Positions 50,216-58,325 of a stretch of 64,000 nucleotides of DNA are shown here, piece by piece. Within the stretch, counting starts at the first letter, position 1, and every line of letters begins with the position of its first letter. The notes under the pieces are model-generated. The model did no database searches, was not told where the DNA came from, and saw only the letters and a program-made list of their open reading frames with translations. The translations under genes and the position numbers were made by a program. Source of the stretch: Verrucomicrobiota bacterium JB022. Lineage in GTDB: Bacteria > Verrucomicrobiota > Verrucomicrobiia > Opitutales > Oceanipulchritudinaceae. The stretch spans positions 1 through 64,000 of the forward strand of contig JAUTCQ010000021.1 of NCBI GenBank assembly GCA_030673845.1. Direction: 5' to 3'.

Positions 50216-51163
50216 ATGGGAAAAGTCCGTGCCCCCCGCAACCGCACCTTGACCCTGAGTGCGGCTGATCGCGAGCGTTTACAACCTCAGCTACTGAAGC
50301 CAGAGGCGCTGGCGTCTACGTTGCAGCCCGGCATCGTGCAGGCCGAGTTTGAGCAAGTGGTGCCGCACCTGCCGGAGGCCTCCTTCGACCTGCTGATTCT
50401 CGACCCACCCTATAACCTCGCCAAGAGCTTTAACGGGCAGAAATTCGCCCGCAAGCAGGCGCCCGCCTATACCGAGTGGCTGGAAATCATCCTGCAACCG
50501 CTGCTTCCCCTGCTCAAGCCGACCGCGACCGCCTATATTTGCGGCGATTGGCTGACCTCACACTCGATATTCGAGGTAGCCAGCCGCCATCTGCACGTGC
50601 GCAACCGCATTACCTGGGAGCGGGAAAAAGGTCGTGGCGCCCTCCAGAACTGGAAGAACTGCACCGAAGACATCTGGTTTTGCACCTGCGGGCCGGACTA
50701 CTATTTTGACGTGGAGGCCGTGAAGCTGCGCCGCCGCGTGATGGCCCCCTACCGCAATGACGAAGGCCAGCCGAAGGACTGGAACCGCTCGGCCGAAGGC
50801 AATTACCGCGACACCTACCCCTCCAACATCTGGACCGACATCACCATCCCCTTCTGGTCGATGCCGGAAAATACCGATCACCCGACCCAGAAGAGCGAAA
50901 AGCTGCTCGCCAAGCTGCTGCTTGCCAGCTGCCCGCCCGACGGCTGGGTGCTCGACCCCTTCCTCGGCAGCGGCACCACGGCGGTCGTCGGCCACAAGCT
51001 CGAGCGCAAGGTGCTGGGCATCGAGCGCGATCTCGAATACGCCCTGCTGGCCCAGAAACGACTGGAGCTTGCCCAGACCCAACCGGGGATTCAGGGCTAT
51101 TCCGATCAGGTTTTTTGGGAGCGCAACAGCCAGCCTCCCCAAAAACGCATCTCCGGGTCTTGA
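50216..51163 (+). CDS. Orphan DNA methyltransferase (beta class, adenine-N6 or cytosine-N4)
   Basis: A 315-residue SAM-dependent methyltransferase. Motif IV, DPPYNL, comes early (about 62-67), the target-recognition region follows, and the SAM-binding motif FLGSGTTAVVGHKL lies near the C terminus (about 253-266), the order of the beta class. DPPY allows N6-adenine or N4-cytosine methylation. No restriction enzyme is adjacent. It lies 15 bp after lexA without a terminator and is probably co-transcribed. The recognition site is unknown. Confidence 0.88.
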   Translation: MGKVRAPRNRTLTLSAADRERLQPQLLKPEALASTLQPGIVQAEFEQVVPHLPEASFDLLILDPPYNLAKSFNGQKFARKQAPAYTEWLEIILQPLLPLLKPTATAYICGDWLTSHSIFEVASRHLHVRNRITWEREKGRGALQNWKNCTEDIWFCTCGPDYYFDVEAVKLRRRVMAPYRNDEGQPKDWNRSAEGNYRDTYPSNIWTDITIPFWSMPENTDHPTQKSEKLLAKLLLASCPPDGWVLDPFLGSGTTAVVGHKLERKVLGIERDLEYALLAQKRLELAQTQPGIQGYSDQVFWERNSQPPQKRISGS

Positions 51164-51192
51164 GAATCCACCGGAGCCGGTCAATTTGCCAC

Positions 51193-51627
51193 ATGGCCTC
51201 TACCACGCCCCCCGCTCCGGTTACCCGCTTAGCCCACACTTGTATCCGCACATCCAATCTCAGCACCACTCACCGCTTTTACTGCGACGTGCTCGGGATG
51301 GAGCACCTGTTCGACTTTTTCCGCGCCGGCGAGGTTGTCGGCTCGTATTTCAAGATCACCGAAGGCCAATACATCGAGGTCTTTTACGAGCCCCGAATCG
51401 AGACCGATTCCGGTTCGCACGTGCTCTTCCACTTTTGCCTGGAATGTGCGGACATCCACGCTACCCGGCAAAAGCTCGTCGATGCCGGCTACAAACCCGA
51501 AGAAATCAAGCTCGGCAAGGACCAGACCTACCAGTTTTGGGTGACCGACCCGAACGGCATGCGCGTCGAATTCCAGCAATACACCCCCAGTAGCAGCCAG
51601 TTTACAGGGCAAGCAGTGGTCTGGTAA
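51193..51627 (+). CDS. VOC-family (glyoxalase-like) protein
   Basis: A 144-residue protein of the vicinal-oxygen-chelate fold. The opening ARLAHTCIRTSNLSTTHRFYCDVLGM is the first beta-alpha-beta unit; VLFHFCLECADI and FWVTDPNGMRVEFQQYTP form the second. Metal-ligand candidates are H16 and the C-terminal Glu in RVEF. Members act as glyoxalases, dioxygenases or resistance proteins; the substrate is unknown. The start is at ATG 51193, because upstream codons would overlap the methyltransferase end. Confidence 0.82.
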   Translation: MASTTPPAPVTRLAHTCIRTSNLSTTHRFYCDVLGMEHLFDFFRAGEVVGSYFKITEGQYIEVFYEPRIETDSGSHVLFHFCLECADIHATRQKLVDAGYKPEEIKLGKDQTYQFWVTDPNGMRVEFQQYTPSSSQFTGQAVVW

Positions 51628-51647
51628 AAGCCACGATGCCCTGCCAG

Positions 51648-51695
51648 CCGCGCCCCGAACAGCCAAACCATGACAAAAGGCCGTTCGGGGCGCGG
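51648..51695. other. Long hairpin downstream of the VOC gene
   Basis: CCGCGCCCCGAAC (51648-51660) pairs perfectly with GTTCGGGGCGCGG (51683-51695); three further pairs follow one mismatch. There is no T run, so it is a poor intrinsic terminator; it may be a repeat-type element. No gene is recognised from 51628 to 51877. Confidence 0.5.
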
Positions 51696-51877
51696 GAGAC
51701 ATGGGAAAATCAACCGGCGCGACAAGATTCTGGATTACAAGTTACCCCCTTGGCTGTCGAGCTTTTATTCTGAATTGCAGAGTTTTTATAATATTGAATG
51801 AGAGGATACTCTGTTTTGCAGAAAGCAGCGACAAAGGACTTTACCTCTGCAATCGCACGTCACAAGATAGCGCCGAC

Positions 51878-52522
51878 ATGGACTCCTTGCAGATCCGCCA
51901 GGCTATCCGCGAAGTGCAATCGCTGAAACAGGCGATCGTTGAGAAGCAGCGCTTTCGCGGTTATTCCGGGCGCGCCCGCGCACTCGGCGGCGGGATCGCA
52001 CTCGGCGCAGCCCTCGGCCTCACGCTCCTGGCCCCACTGGCGACGCCAGAGCGCATCTTCGCCGTTTGGGGCGTGGTGTTCGTCCTCGCCGCCAGCCTCA
52101 ACTACGGCGCCCTGTGCTACTGGTTGGCCCGTGGCCGAGAGCCCCTGCTTTCGCGTCGTGTGCCCCAGCTGCTGGAAACCTGCACTATCTGGCTGACCGC
52201 AGGCGTTATCTCCCTTGCACTCTGGCTGCAGGGCGAGGCCGACCTGCTTTACGGCCTGTGGATGATGCTCTTCGGCCTCGCGCAAATCTTCAACCGCCAC
52301 CACCTGCCACGCGGGATCGGGCTTCTGGGTGCTTACTACCTGCTTTGCGGCGGGCTTTGCCTGTGGTGGGCCGACGGCATTTTCGCTCGCCCGTTGGCAA
52401 TGGGGGCAGTCTTCTTCGTCGGTGAATTTGCCGGCGGCCTGATCTTCCATGTAAACGGAGACCTCAAGCGCCTCCGCGATTTTTTCCGCTTTGAACCGAC
52501 CCGCAAGGAGGTGTTGTCGTGA
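51878..52522 (+). CDS. Multi-pass membrane protein of unknown function
   Basis: A 214-residue protein with an N-terminal coiled-coil-like region (IRQAIREVQSLKQAIVEKQ) followed by about six hydrophobic segments, including ALGGGIALGAALGLTLLAPL, IFAVWGVVFVLAASLNYG and LGAYYLLCGGLCLWW. It overlaps the next gene by 4 bp (GTGA). The pairing of such a protein with a winged-helix regulator is common in Bacteria; function is unknown. The ATG at 51878 is used; the upstream frame has no support. Confidence 0.68.
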   Translation: MDSLQIRQAIREVQSLKQAIVEKQRFRGYSGRARALGGGIALGAALGLTLLAPLATPERIFAVWGVVFVLAASLNYGALCYWLARGREPLLSRRVPQLLETCTIWLTAGVISLALWLQGEADLLYGLWMMLFGLAQIFNRHHLPRGIGLLGAYYLLCGGLCLWWADGIFARPLAMGAVFFVGEFAGGLIFHVNGDLKRLRDFFRFEPTRKEVLS

Positions 52523-52899
52523 ACCAAGACCTGCCCCACCAAAAGCTGGAACGCCATTTCCATGAGCCGGCCCGCCTGGCGATCCTGTGCCGCCTCATCC
52601 GCGAGCCCGACGGCATCGCCTTTCCTCGCCTGCGCGAAGAGCTCGACCTGACCTTCGGCAACCTCGACCGTCACCTCAAGGTGCTGCACGACGCCCATGT
52701 GATCGAGACTGAAAAGGTGCCCGCCAAGCGCCGCCCGCAGAGTATCATCCGCCTGACCGAGCAGGGGCGCGCGGAGTTTCTCCAATATCTCGACCACCTC
52801 GAGCGCATGCTGCAGGAAGCCGCCGAAGCCCGACAGGCCTTGGGCTCCCATCGCATAGCTCCCGGCACATCGGCCCTGCCGGAGCCACGCCCGGCCTAA
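52519..52899 (+). CDS. Winged-helix transcriptional regulator
   Basis: A 126-residue DNA-binding protein starting with GTG, preceded by a strong AAGGAGG site. The wHTH spans about 16-80: EPARLAILCRLIREP, FPRLREELDLTFGNLDRHLKVLHDAHVIE, then the wing with RRPQSIIRLTEQG. It belongs to the HTH_34/ArsR-MarR-like group. Overlap with the membrane protein gene indicates translational coupling and joint regulation. Its C terminus converges with the AraC gene. Confidence 0.82.
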   Translation: MNQDLPHQKLERHFHEPARLAILCRLIREPDGIAFPRLREELDLTFGNLDRHLKVLHDAHVIETEKVPAKRRPQSIIRLTEQGRAEFLQYLDHLERMLQEAAEARQALGSHRIAPGTSALPEPRPA

Positions 52900-53777
52900 G
52901 ACCACCGCACCATCGTATCGTCGCCGCCTTGCCGCATTTGAGCAGGCGAGAGCCCCGTGTGCCGCTTGAACACGCGGCTGAAGTGATAGGGGTTTTTGAA
53001 GCCGAGGCGAAAGCTGACATCCTTGACCAGCATTGGCGTATTCAGGAGTAGCCGGCGCGCCTGCCGAATCTTGTGCTCGTCGAAGGCGCGGGCGGGCGGT
53101 GCGCCCATCCAGCGCGTACAGAGCTCCGTCAGCTGACGACGGCTGAGATGCATCGCCTGCGCCATCTCCTCCACGCTCAAATCACGCTGCTCCGCGGCCC
53201 TGAAGATCCGCCCCAGGCGCCTGCAAAAGTCCTGACCAGCCGTGTGCTGCTGAAAACGTGGCGACAGCGCCTCCACCGGCAGCTTGCGCACGATCCGCCA
53301 AAGCAGCGCCTCCACCAGGCAATCCTGCACCTCCGCCGCGTGAGCCGCGTTGCCCTCCGCCTCCTCTACCAGCGTCTCCAGCCATGCCGCCTCGTCCGTA
53401 AACGGCTCGCGACACACCTGCAGGGTCGACGGAATGTCGCGGGCAAAAAGTGTAAAAGCGTTCACCGCATCGTCGTAAAACTCGAAATGCAGCACCAGAT
53501 GCCGATCCCCTTTACGGAAATGGTCCTGATGCCAGTCGCCCGGCTGGATCACAAGCAGCTGATCGGGCTGCAGCACCACTTCGCCCCCATTGACCGTGCA
53601 GCTGTAGGGTGTATGGCGCGCCAGCACCACCTCGTAGTAGCGCATGTGCTGATGCAGCGGGAACTCAAAGTCCGCATCGACGTGCACATGGTGCAAATCC
53701 CGATAGCGCGGCCGCAGGGGCAAGGCCGTCGTGCCTCCTTCCGCCCGTGGAAAAGCCTGCGCCCGAAAAGTCATCAT
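52896..53777 (-). CDS. AraC-family transcriptional regulator
   Basis: A 293-residue regulator. The N-terminal half is a cupin-type sugar-sensing domain (HHVHVDADFEFPLHQHMRYYEVVLAR, LLVIQPGDWHQDHF). The C-terminal half is an AraC domain with two HTH units: LSVEEMAQAMHLSRRQLTELCTRWMGAPPARAFDEHKI and MLVKDVSFRLGFKNPYHFSRVFKRHTGLSPAQMRQ. It diverges from the beta-mannosidase gene and probably controls it in response to a sugar. Two adjacent ATGs (53777 and 53774) lie inside a palindrome. Confidence 0.88.
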   Translation of the reverse strand: MMTFRAQAFPRAEGGTTALPLRPRYRDLHHVHVDADFEFPLHQHMRYYEVVLARHTPYSCTVNGGEVVLQPDQLLVIQPGDWHQDHFRKGDRHLVLHFEFYDDAVNAFTLFARDIPSTLQVCREPFTDEAAWLETLVEEAEGNAAHAAEVQDCLVEALLWRIVRKLPVEALSPRFQQHTAGQDFCRRLGRIFRAAEQRDLSVEEMAQAMHLSRRQLTELCTRWMGAPPARAFDEHKIRQARRLLLNTPMLVKDVSFRLGFKNPYHFSRVFKRHTGLSPAQMRQGGDDTMVRWS

Positions 53778-53789
53778 GCGAGCATGATG
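53772..53789. promoter_or_regulatory. Perfect dyad over the araC-type start codon
   Basis: CATCATGC, two bases, then GCATGATG: an 8-bp perfect inverted repeat covering the AraC-type start codons. It may be an autoregulatory operator or a chance consequence of CATCAT. It is placed about 107 bp from the mannosidase ATG. Confidence 0.35.
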
Positions 53790-53895
53790 CCCCAGTGTCG
53801 GACAGGCAAGCCCCGTCGCTGCCCAAAGAGATATGTCCTCCGCCCGCGCAGGCATTTACCGCCGCTTCCGCATAGCGCATAATGGTATGCACCTT

Positions 53896-56358
53896 ATGAA
53901 AACCCTTTCCCTGTCGGGCGACTGGACCCTGCACCTTGCCACCGAAAACGACCCCCTGCCCGCCCGCGTCCCGGGCTGCGTCCACCTCGACCTCCTACGC
54001 GCCGGTCGCATCGAAGACCCTTTTTATCGCGACCGCGAGCAAGCATACGGCTGGGTCTCCGATCAGGATTGGAGCTACCGCCGCGAATTTACCATCGCTG
54101 CGGATTTCCTCGACCAGCCTCAGGTGCGACTCCGGGCGGAAGGCCTCGACACCTTTGCCGAAGTCCGCGTCAACGGCACGCCAGTTGCCCAAACGGACAA
54201 CATGTTCCGCACCTGGGAGTTTGACGTAAAGCACCTCCTGAAGCCTGGACAAAACGACATCGAGGTCCGCTTCACCTCGCCCACCGACTACATTCGCGCA
54301 CGACAACAGGAGCACTTCCTTTGGCACACCGGCATCGACCACCACCGCATCAGTGGCGGCAACTGGGTGCGCAAGGAGCAGTGCCAATTCGGCTGGGATT
54401 GGGGCCCGATGCTACCGACGATGGGCATCTGGCGCGAGCTTTCGCTGGTCGCCTTTACCAGCCGCTTGGGAGACGTGCACACCCAGCAGATCCATCGCGA
54501 AGGCCGCGTAGAGCTGAGCCTGGCCGCGGAAGTCGAGCACGCCCAGCCGGGTCAACAGGTGGTCGCCAAGCTGAGCCTGCGGGGCCAAGCGGTGACTGAG
54601 GTTACGCTGCAGGATGGTAGCGGCACCCTTACGGTAGATCACCCGGAACTGTGGTGGCCCAACGATCTGGGCGCTCAACCGCTTTACGACATGGAGGTCA
54701 CGCTACGGCAGGGCGGCCAAACTATTGACCGATGTCACCAGCGCCTCGGCCTGCGCACGCTCGAGCTGGTGCGCGAGAAGGACGAATGGGGTGAGTCTTT
54801 TTGCTTTGCGGCCAACGGGCGTCGTTTTTTTGCCAAAGGCGCAAATTGGATCCCCGCCGACTCCTTCGATGGGCGCATCACCCGCGAAGACCTGCGCGAC
54901 CTGCTCGAAAGCGCCCGCGCCGCCCACATGAACTGCATCCGCGTATGGGGCGGCGGCAAATATGAGTGCGACGCCTTTTACGAGCTGTGCGATGAGCTGG
55001 GCATCTGCGTGTGGCAAGACTTCATGTTTGCCTGCTCGGCCTACCCGGCACACGTCCCCGCATTCCGCGCAAGCGTCCAGGCCGAAGCTGAAGACAATGT
55101 GCGACGCCTGCGCCACCACGCCTGCCTTGCGCTCTGGTGCGGCAACAACGAGCTGGAGCAGATCCCCGGGATCGTAGGCGATGAGCCCGGCACGATGAAC
55201 TGGGCCGACTACTGCACCCTCTTCGACGACCTGCTCGGCGAAGTCGTCACGCGGCTCGACCCCGTCCGTGCCTATTGGCCATCGAGCGAACACAGCCCCA
55301 TCGGCGACCGCGCCGCCCCCGCCTCGACCGACCCGCGCTGGGGCGACGCCCACCTCTGGAAGGTGTGGCACGGGCGCGAGCCTTTCGAATGGTACCGCAC
55401 CGCCTTTCACCGCTTCTGCAGCGAATTCGGCTTCCAGAGCTTCCCCGAGCCCCGCACCGTCGCCACCTACACCGAGCCACGCGACCGCAACATCACCAGC
55501 TATGTGATGGAACTCCACCAGCGCAGCCCCATCGGGAACAGCGCGATCATGGACTACGGGCTCAGCTGGTTCCGCCTGCCCGTGGGCTTCGACGCCACGC
55601 TCTGGCTTTCGCAGATCATCCAGGTGCTTGGCATCCAATATGCCGTCGAACACTGGCGGCGTAACATGCCGCGCTGCATGGGCGCGATCTATTGGCAGCT
55701 CAACGACTGCTGGCCTGTCGCAAGCTGGGCGTCCATCGACTATCTGCACCGCTGGAAGGCCCTGCACTACGCTGCTCGCCGCTTCTTCGCGCCCGTGATG
55801 CTCTCGACGGTCGAAGACCTGAAGGCGCAGTCCGTCGAAGTCCACCTGAGCAACGACTACGCACAGGCCCAGGAGGGCCATATCCACTGGCAACTGACGA
55901 CCACTAGCGGCGAGGTAATCGAACAAGGACACCGCTCGGCCCAGATCGACGGCAACGCCAGCGCGCGCATTTTTACGCTCGATGCGGCGGCAGCACTGGC
56001 CAAACACGGGCCGCGCGACGTGATCGCATGGTTCAGCCTCGAGATCGGCGAACGGGTCGTATCGCGCAGCCTCGCGCTGTTTGCCCGGCCCAAGCACATG
56101 GACTTGCCGGACCCGAAGCTCCAGTTGACCACCAAAGTGGAGGGCGACCGCATCACCGCCACCGTTTCTGCCGAAAAACCGGCTCTTTGGACGTGGCTAA
56201 CCCACCCGGCGGCGGACATCCGCTGGGACGACAGCTTCACGCATCTCAGCGCGGGCGAAACACGCGTCTTTACCGGGAGGATCCGCGAGCAGGAGCCAAG
56301 CTTCGACGCAAGTGAATTGCGGGCGCTAAGCCTTTACGATACCTATCAGGAGGCATGA
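53896..56358 (+). CDS. Beta-mannosidase, glycoside hydrolase family 2
   Basis: An 820-residue cytoplasmic enzyme (no signal peptide) of GH2. It has an N-terminal sugar-binding jelly roll starting SLSGDWTLHL, an Ig-like domain, and a TIM barrel carrying the general acid/base E419 in LWCGNNELEQ and the nucleophile E510 in FCSEFGFQSFPE. The length, YWPSSEHSP and the WDWGP segment match beta-mannosidases. It would release mannose from short beta-mannosides taken into the cell. It is the first gene of a glycan cluster and diverges from the AraC regulator. Confidence 0.9.
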   Translation: MKTLSLSGDWTLHLATENDPLPARVPGCVHLDLLRAGRIEDPFYRDREQAYGWVSDQDWSYRREFTIAADFLDQPQVRLRAEGLDTFAEVRVNGTPVAQTDNMFRTWEFDVKHLLKPGQNDIEVRFTSPTDYIRARQQEHFLWHTGIDHHRISGGNWVRKEQCQFGWDWGPMLPTMGIWRELSLVAFTSRLGDVHTQQIHREGRVELSLAAEVEHAQPGQQVVAKLSLRGQAVTEVTLQDGSGTLTVDHPELWWPNDLGAQPLYDMEVTLRQGGQTIDRCHQRLGLRTLELVREKDEWGESFCFAANGRRFFAKGANWIPADSFDGRITREDLRDLLESARAAHMNCIRVWGGGKYECDAFYELCDELGICVWQDFMFACSAYPAHVPAFRASVQAEAEDNVRRLRHHACLALWCGNNELEQIPGIVGDEPGTMNWADYCTLFDDLLGEVVTRLDPVRAYWPSSEHSPIGDRAAPASTDPRWGDAHLWKVWHGREPFEWYRTAFHRFCSEFGFQSFPEPRTVATYTEPRDRNITSYVMELHQRSPIGNSAIMDYGLSWFRLPVGFDATLWLSQIIQVLGIQYAVEHWRRNMPRCMGAIYWQLNDCWPVASWASIDYLHRWKALHYAARRFFAPVMLSTVEDLKAQSVEVHLSNDYAQAQEGHIHWQLTTTSGEVIEQGHRSAQIDGNASARIFTLDAAAALAKHGPRDVIAWFSLEIGERVVSRSLALFARPKHMDLPDPKLQLTTKVEGDRITATVSAEKPALWTWLTHPAADIRWDDSFTHLSAGETRVFTGRIREQEPSFDASELRALSLYDTYQEA

Positions 56359-56448
56359 GGTAAACGGTACACCGAGGTCAGGATTGTCTTAGCACCTCAA
56401 TCGGCTCGAAAGTGGGGGTGGTCCCGCGTGACAAACCTACCCCCTCCG

Positions 56449-58320
56449 ATGATGTTTCCCTTTTTCGCCCGACGGATACTCCCCCTATTCACCTTTGCCA
56501 CGACTGTGCTCTGCGCCCAGAACACGATCCGCTGGCAGAGCCCCAATGGTCAGCTTACAGCAACGCTGGAGCTGGCTAGCGACAGCCGACCGCATTGGAG
56601 CTTGCAGGCCGGCAACAAGGCGATCCTGCTGCCGGCCCCGATAGGGATCACCTTGGGCGGGGTCGACCTCGGGGCGGATTCCGAACTGGTGAAGGTTCAA
56701 CCGACCTCCGGTGAAGACGTGGTGGCCGCAACGGGAGTAGCCCAGGCCGCTTCAGTGGCATGGCAGGGACGAACCCTGGAGCTGCGTCACCAGCCTGATG
56801 GCCGGATTTGGACGCTGGAAACCCGGCTTTTTGACGATGGCTTTGCCTGGCGATACCGATTGGAACAAACTGAAAATCAGGAAGTAAACGGCGAGGTGAG
56901 CAGCTTCAAGCTACCGCCTCAAAGCCAGGTGTGGGTGGCGGAACGCCCCAATGACTGGAAGCTGAAGTCGTATGCGGGCTATTGGATGCAAGTCCCGGTT
57001 GAAGATTTGGCCACCTTTTCGCCGGTCGGCCCAGTCCAAGGTCCGCCGCTCGTGGCGGAGTTGCCCGGCGGTGGCTTTGCACTTTTGACGGAAGCGGCCT
57101 TAGCGGATTACAGCGGCATGCGCCTCAAAGCACAGCAAGATGGCCGCTTACAGGCTGATTTTGCGCCCTTTCGTGCAGACGGTCCGCTCGTGACCCCTTG
57201 GCGTGTGGCTCTCTATGCGCAGGATCTCAATACGCTGGTGAACCAACGGGTCATTCCCGCACTCAACCCGGCTCCCGATCCCGCCTTGTTTGTCGATCTC
57301 TCCTGGATCCATTACGGCAAGGCGGCATGGCGCTGGTGGAGCTCAGGCACCGGGACCCCCGCTGAAGAGCGGGAATTTATCGACTACGCGGCCAAACTGG
57401 GCTTTGCGTATTCACTGGTCGACGATGGCTGGAAGGATTGGGAGCAGCCGTGGGCGCAAATCGCCGAGTTGGCAGCGTATGGGAAAGACCAAGGCGTGCA
57501 TTTGCTGATCTGGCGAGATTACAAAGACTTAGCTGATCCAAGCAACGACTACGAAGCTTTGACATATTTTATCGACAAAGCCGCAAAAGCCGAGGTTGCC
57601 GGATTGAAAATAGATTTTTTCAATGCAGAATCCAAGGATCGCATCGACTTTGAACAACGCGCCCTGAAGGAGGCGGCTCGCCGCCAACTGGTCGTCATTT
57701 TCCATGGCATCCAAAAGCCGACCGGTGAAGCCCGAACCTTCCCGAACGAAGTCACACGCGAAGGTATTCGCGGCATCGAACTGAACAAGATGGCAGAGGG
57801 GCCGCTGACCGCAGAACACAACACCGCGCTGCCTTTCACCCGGCTGGTCGTCGGCGCTGGAGACTATACACCGATCGCATTTTCCAAACCGGGACCAACT
57901 ACTTGGGCGCACCAGGTCGCCACCCTTGTTGCCTTTACCTCGCCTGTGCAAGTGATCGCGGAGCATCCCCGCATGTTGCTGGAAGACGAACGCACCGCGC
58001 CCGCCTTGCCCTTCATCCGCGACGTGCCCACGGTATGGGACGAAACGCGCGTCCTGCCCGGCAGCAAAATCGGTAAACTGGCAGCATTGGCGCGCCGCAG
58101 TGGTGACCAGTGGTGGCTGGCCGTGCTCAACAATCAGCCGCTGGAATGGCCGCTCGATCTCTCTTTCCTTGGGGACGGTGCGTATGAAGCACATGTGCTG
58201 CGAAGCCCTCAGCCGAACGCCTTGAGTGCTGAATCGCATGCCGCAACGCCCAATTGGCGACCGACCTTTTCACTGCAGCAAGGCGACGGCCTTGTGATCC
58301 GCTTCATTCCAGCCCGATAA
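56449..58320 (+). CDS. Secreted GH97 alpha-glucosidase or alpha-galactosidase
   Basis: A 623-residue enzyme with a signal peptide (ending TTVLCAQ) of family GH97. The N-terminal beta-sandwich starts IRWQSPNGQL; the catalytic barrel includes FSYSLVDDGW-like FAYSLVDDGWKDWEQP, LLIWRDYKD, GLKIDFFNAESKDR and VIFHGIQKPTGE. Retention of D389 in GLKIDFF, the nucleophile position of the retaining (alpha-galactosidase) subgroup, suggests retaining chemistry; inverting SusB-type members lack it. Substrate preference between glucose and galactose cannot be settled by eye. The next gene follows by 5 bp. Confidence 0.8.
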   Translation: MMFPFFARRILPLFTFATTVLCAQNTIRWQSPNGQLTATLELASDSRPHWSLQAGNKAILLPAPIGITLGGVDLGADSELVKVQPTSGEDVVAATGVAQAASVAWQGRTLELRHQPDGRIWTLETRLFDDGFAWRYRLEQTENQEVNGEVSSFKLPPQSQVWVAERPNDWKLKSYAGYWMQVPVEDLATFSPVGPVQGPPLVAELPGGGFALLTEAALADYSGMRLKAQQDGRLQADFAPFRADGPLVTPWRVALYAQDLNTLVNQRVIPALNPAPDPALFVDLSWIHYGKAAWRWWSSGTGTPAEEREFIDYAAKLGFAYSLVDDGWKDWEQPWAQIAELAAYGKDQGVHLLIWRDYKDLADPSNDYEALTYFIDKAAKAEVAGLKIDFFNAESKDRIDFEQRALKEAARRQLVVIFHGIQKPTGEARTFPNEVTREGIRGIELNKMAEGPLTAEHNTALPFTRLVVGAGDYTPIAFSKPGPTTWAHQVATLVAFTSPVQVIAEHPRMLLEDERTAPALPFIRDVPTVWDETRVLPGSKIGKLAALARRSGDQWWLAVLNNQPLEWPLDLSFLGDGAYEAHVLRSPQPNALSAESHAATPNWRPTFSLQQGDGLVIRFIPAR

Positions 58321-58325
58321 AGACC

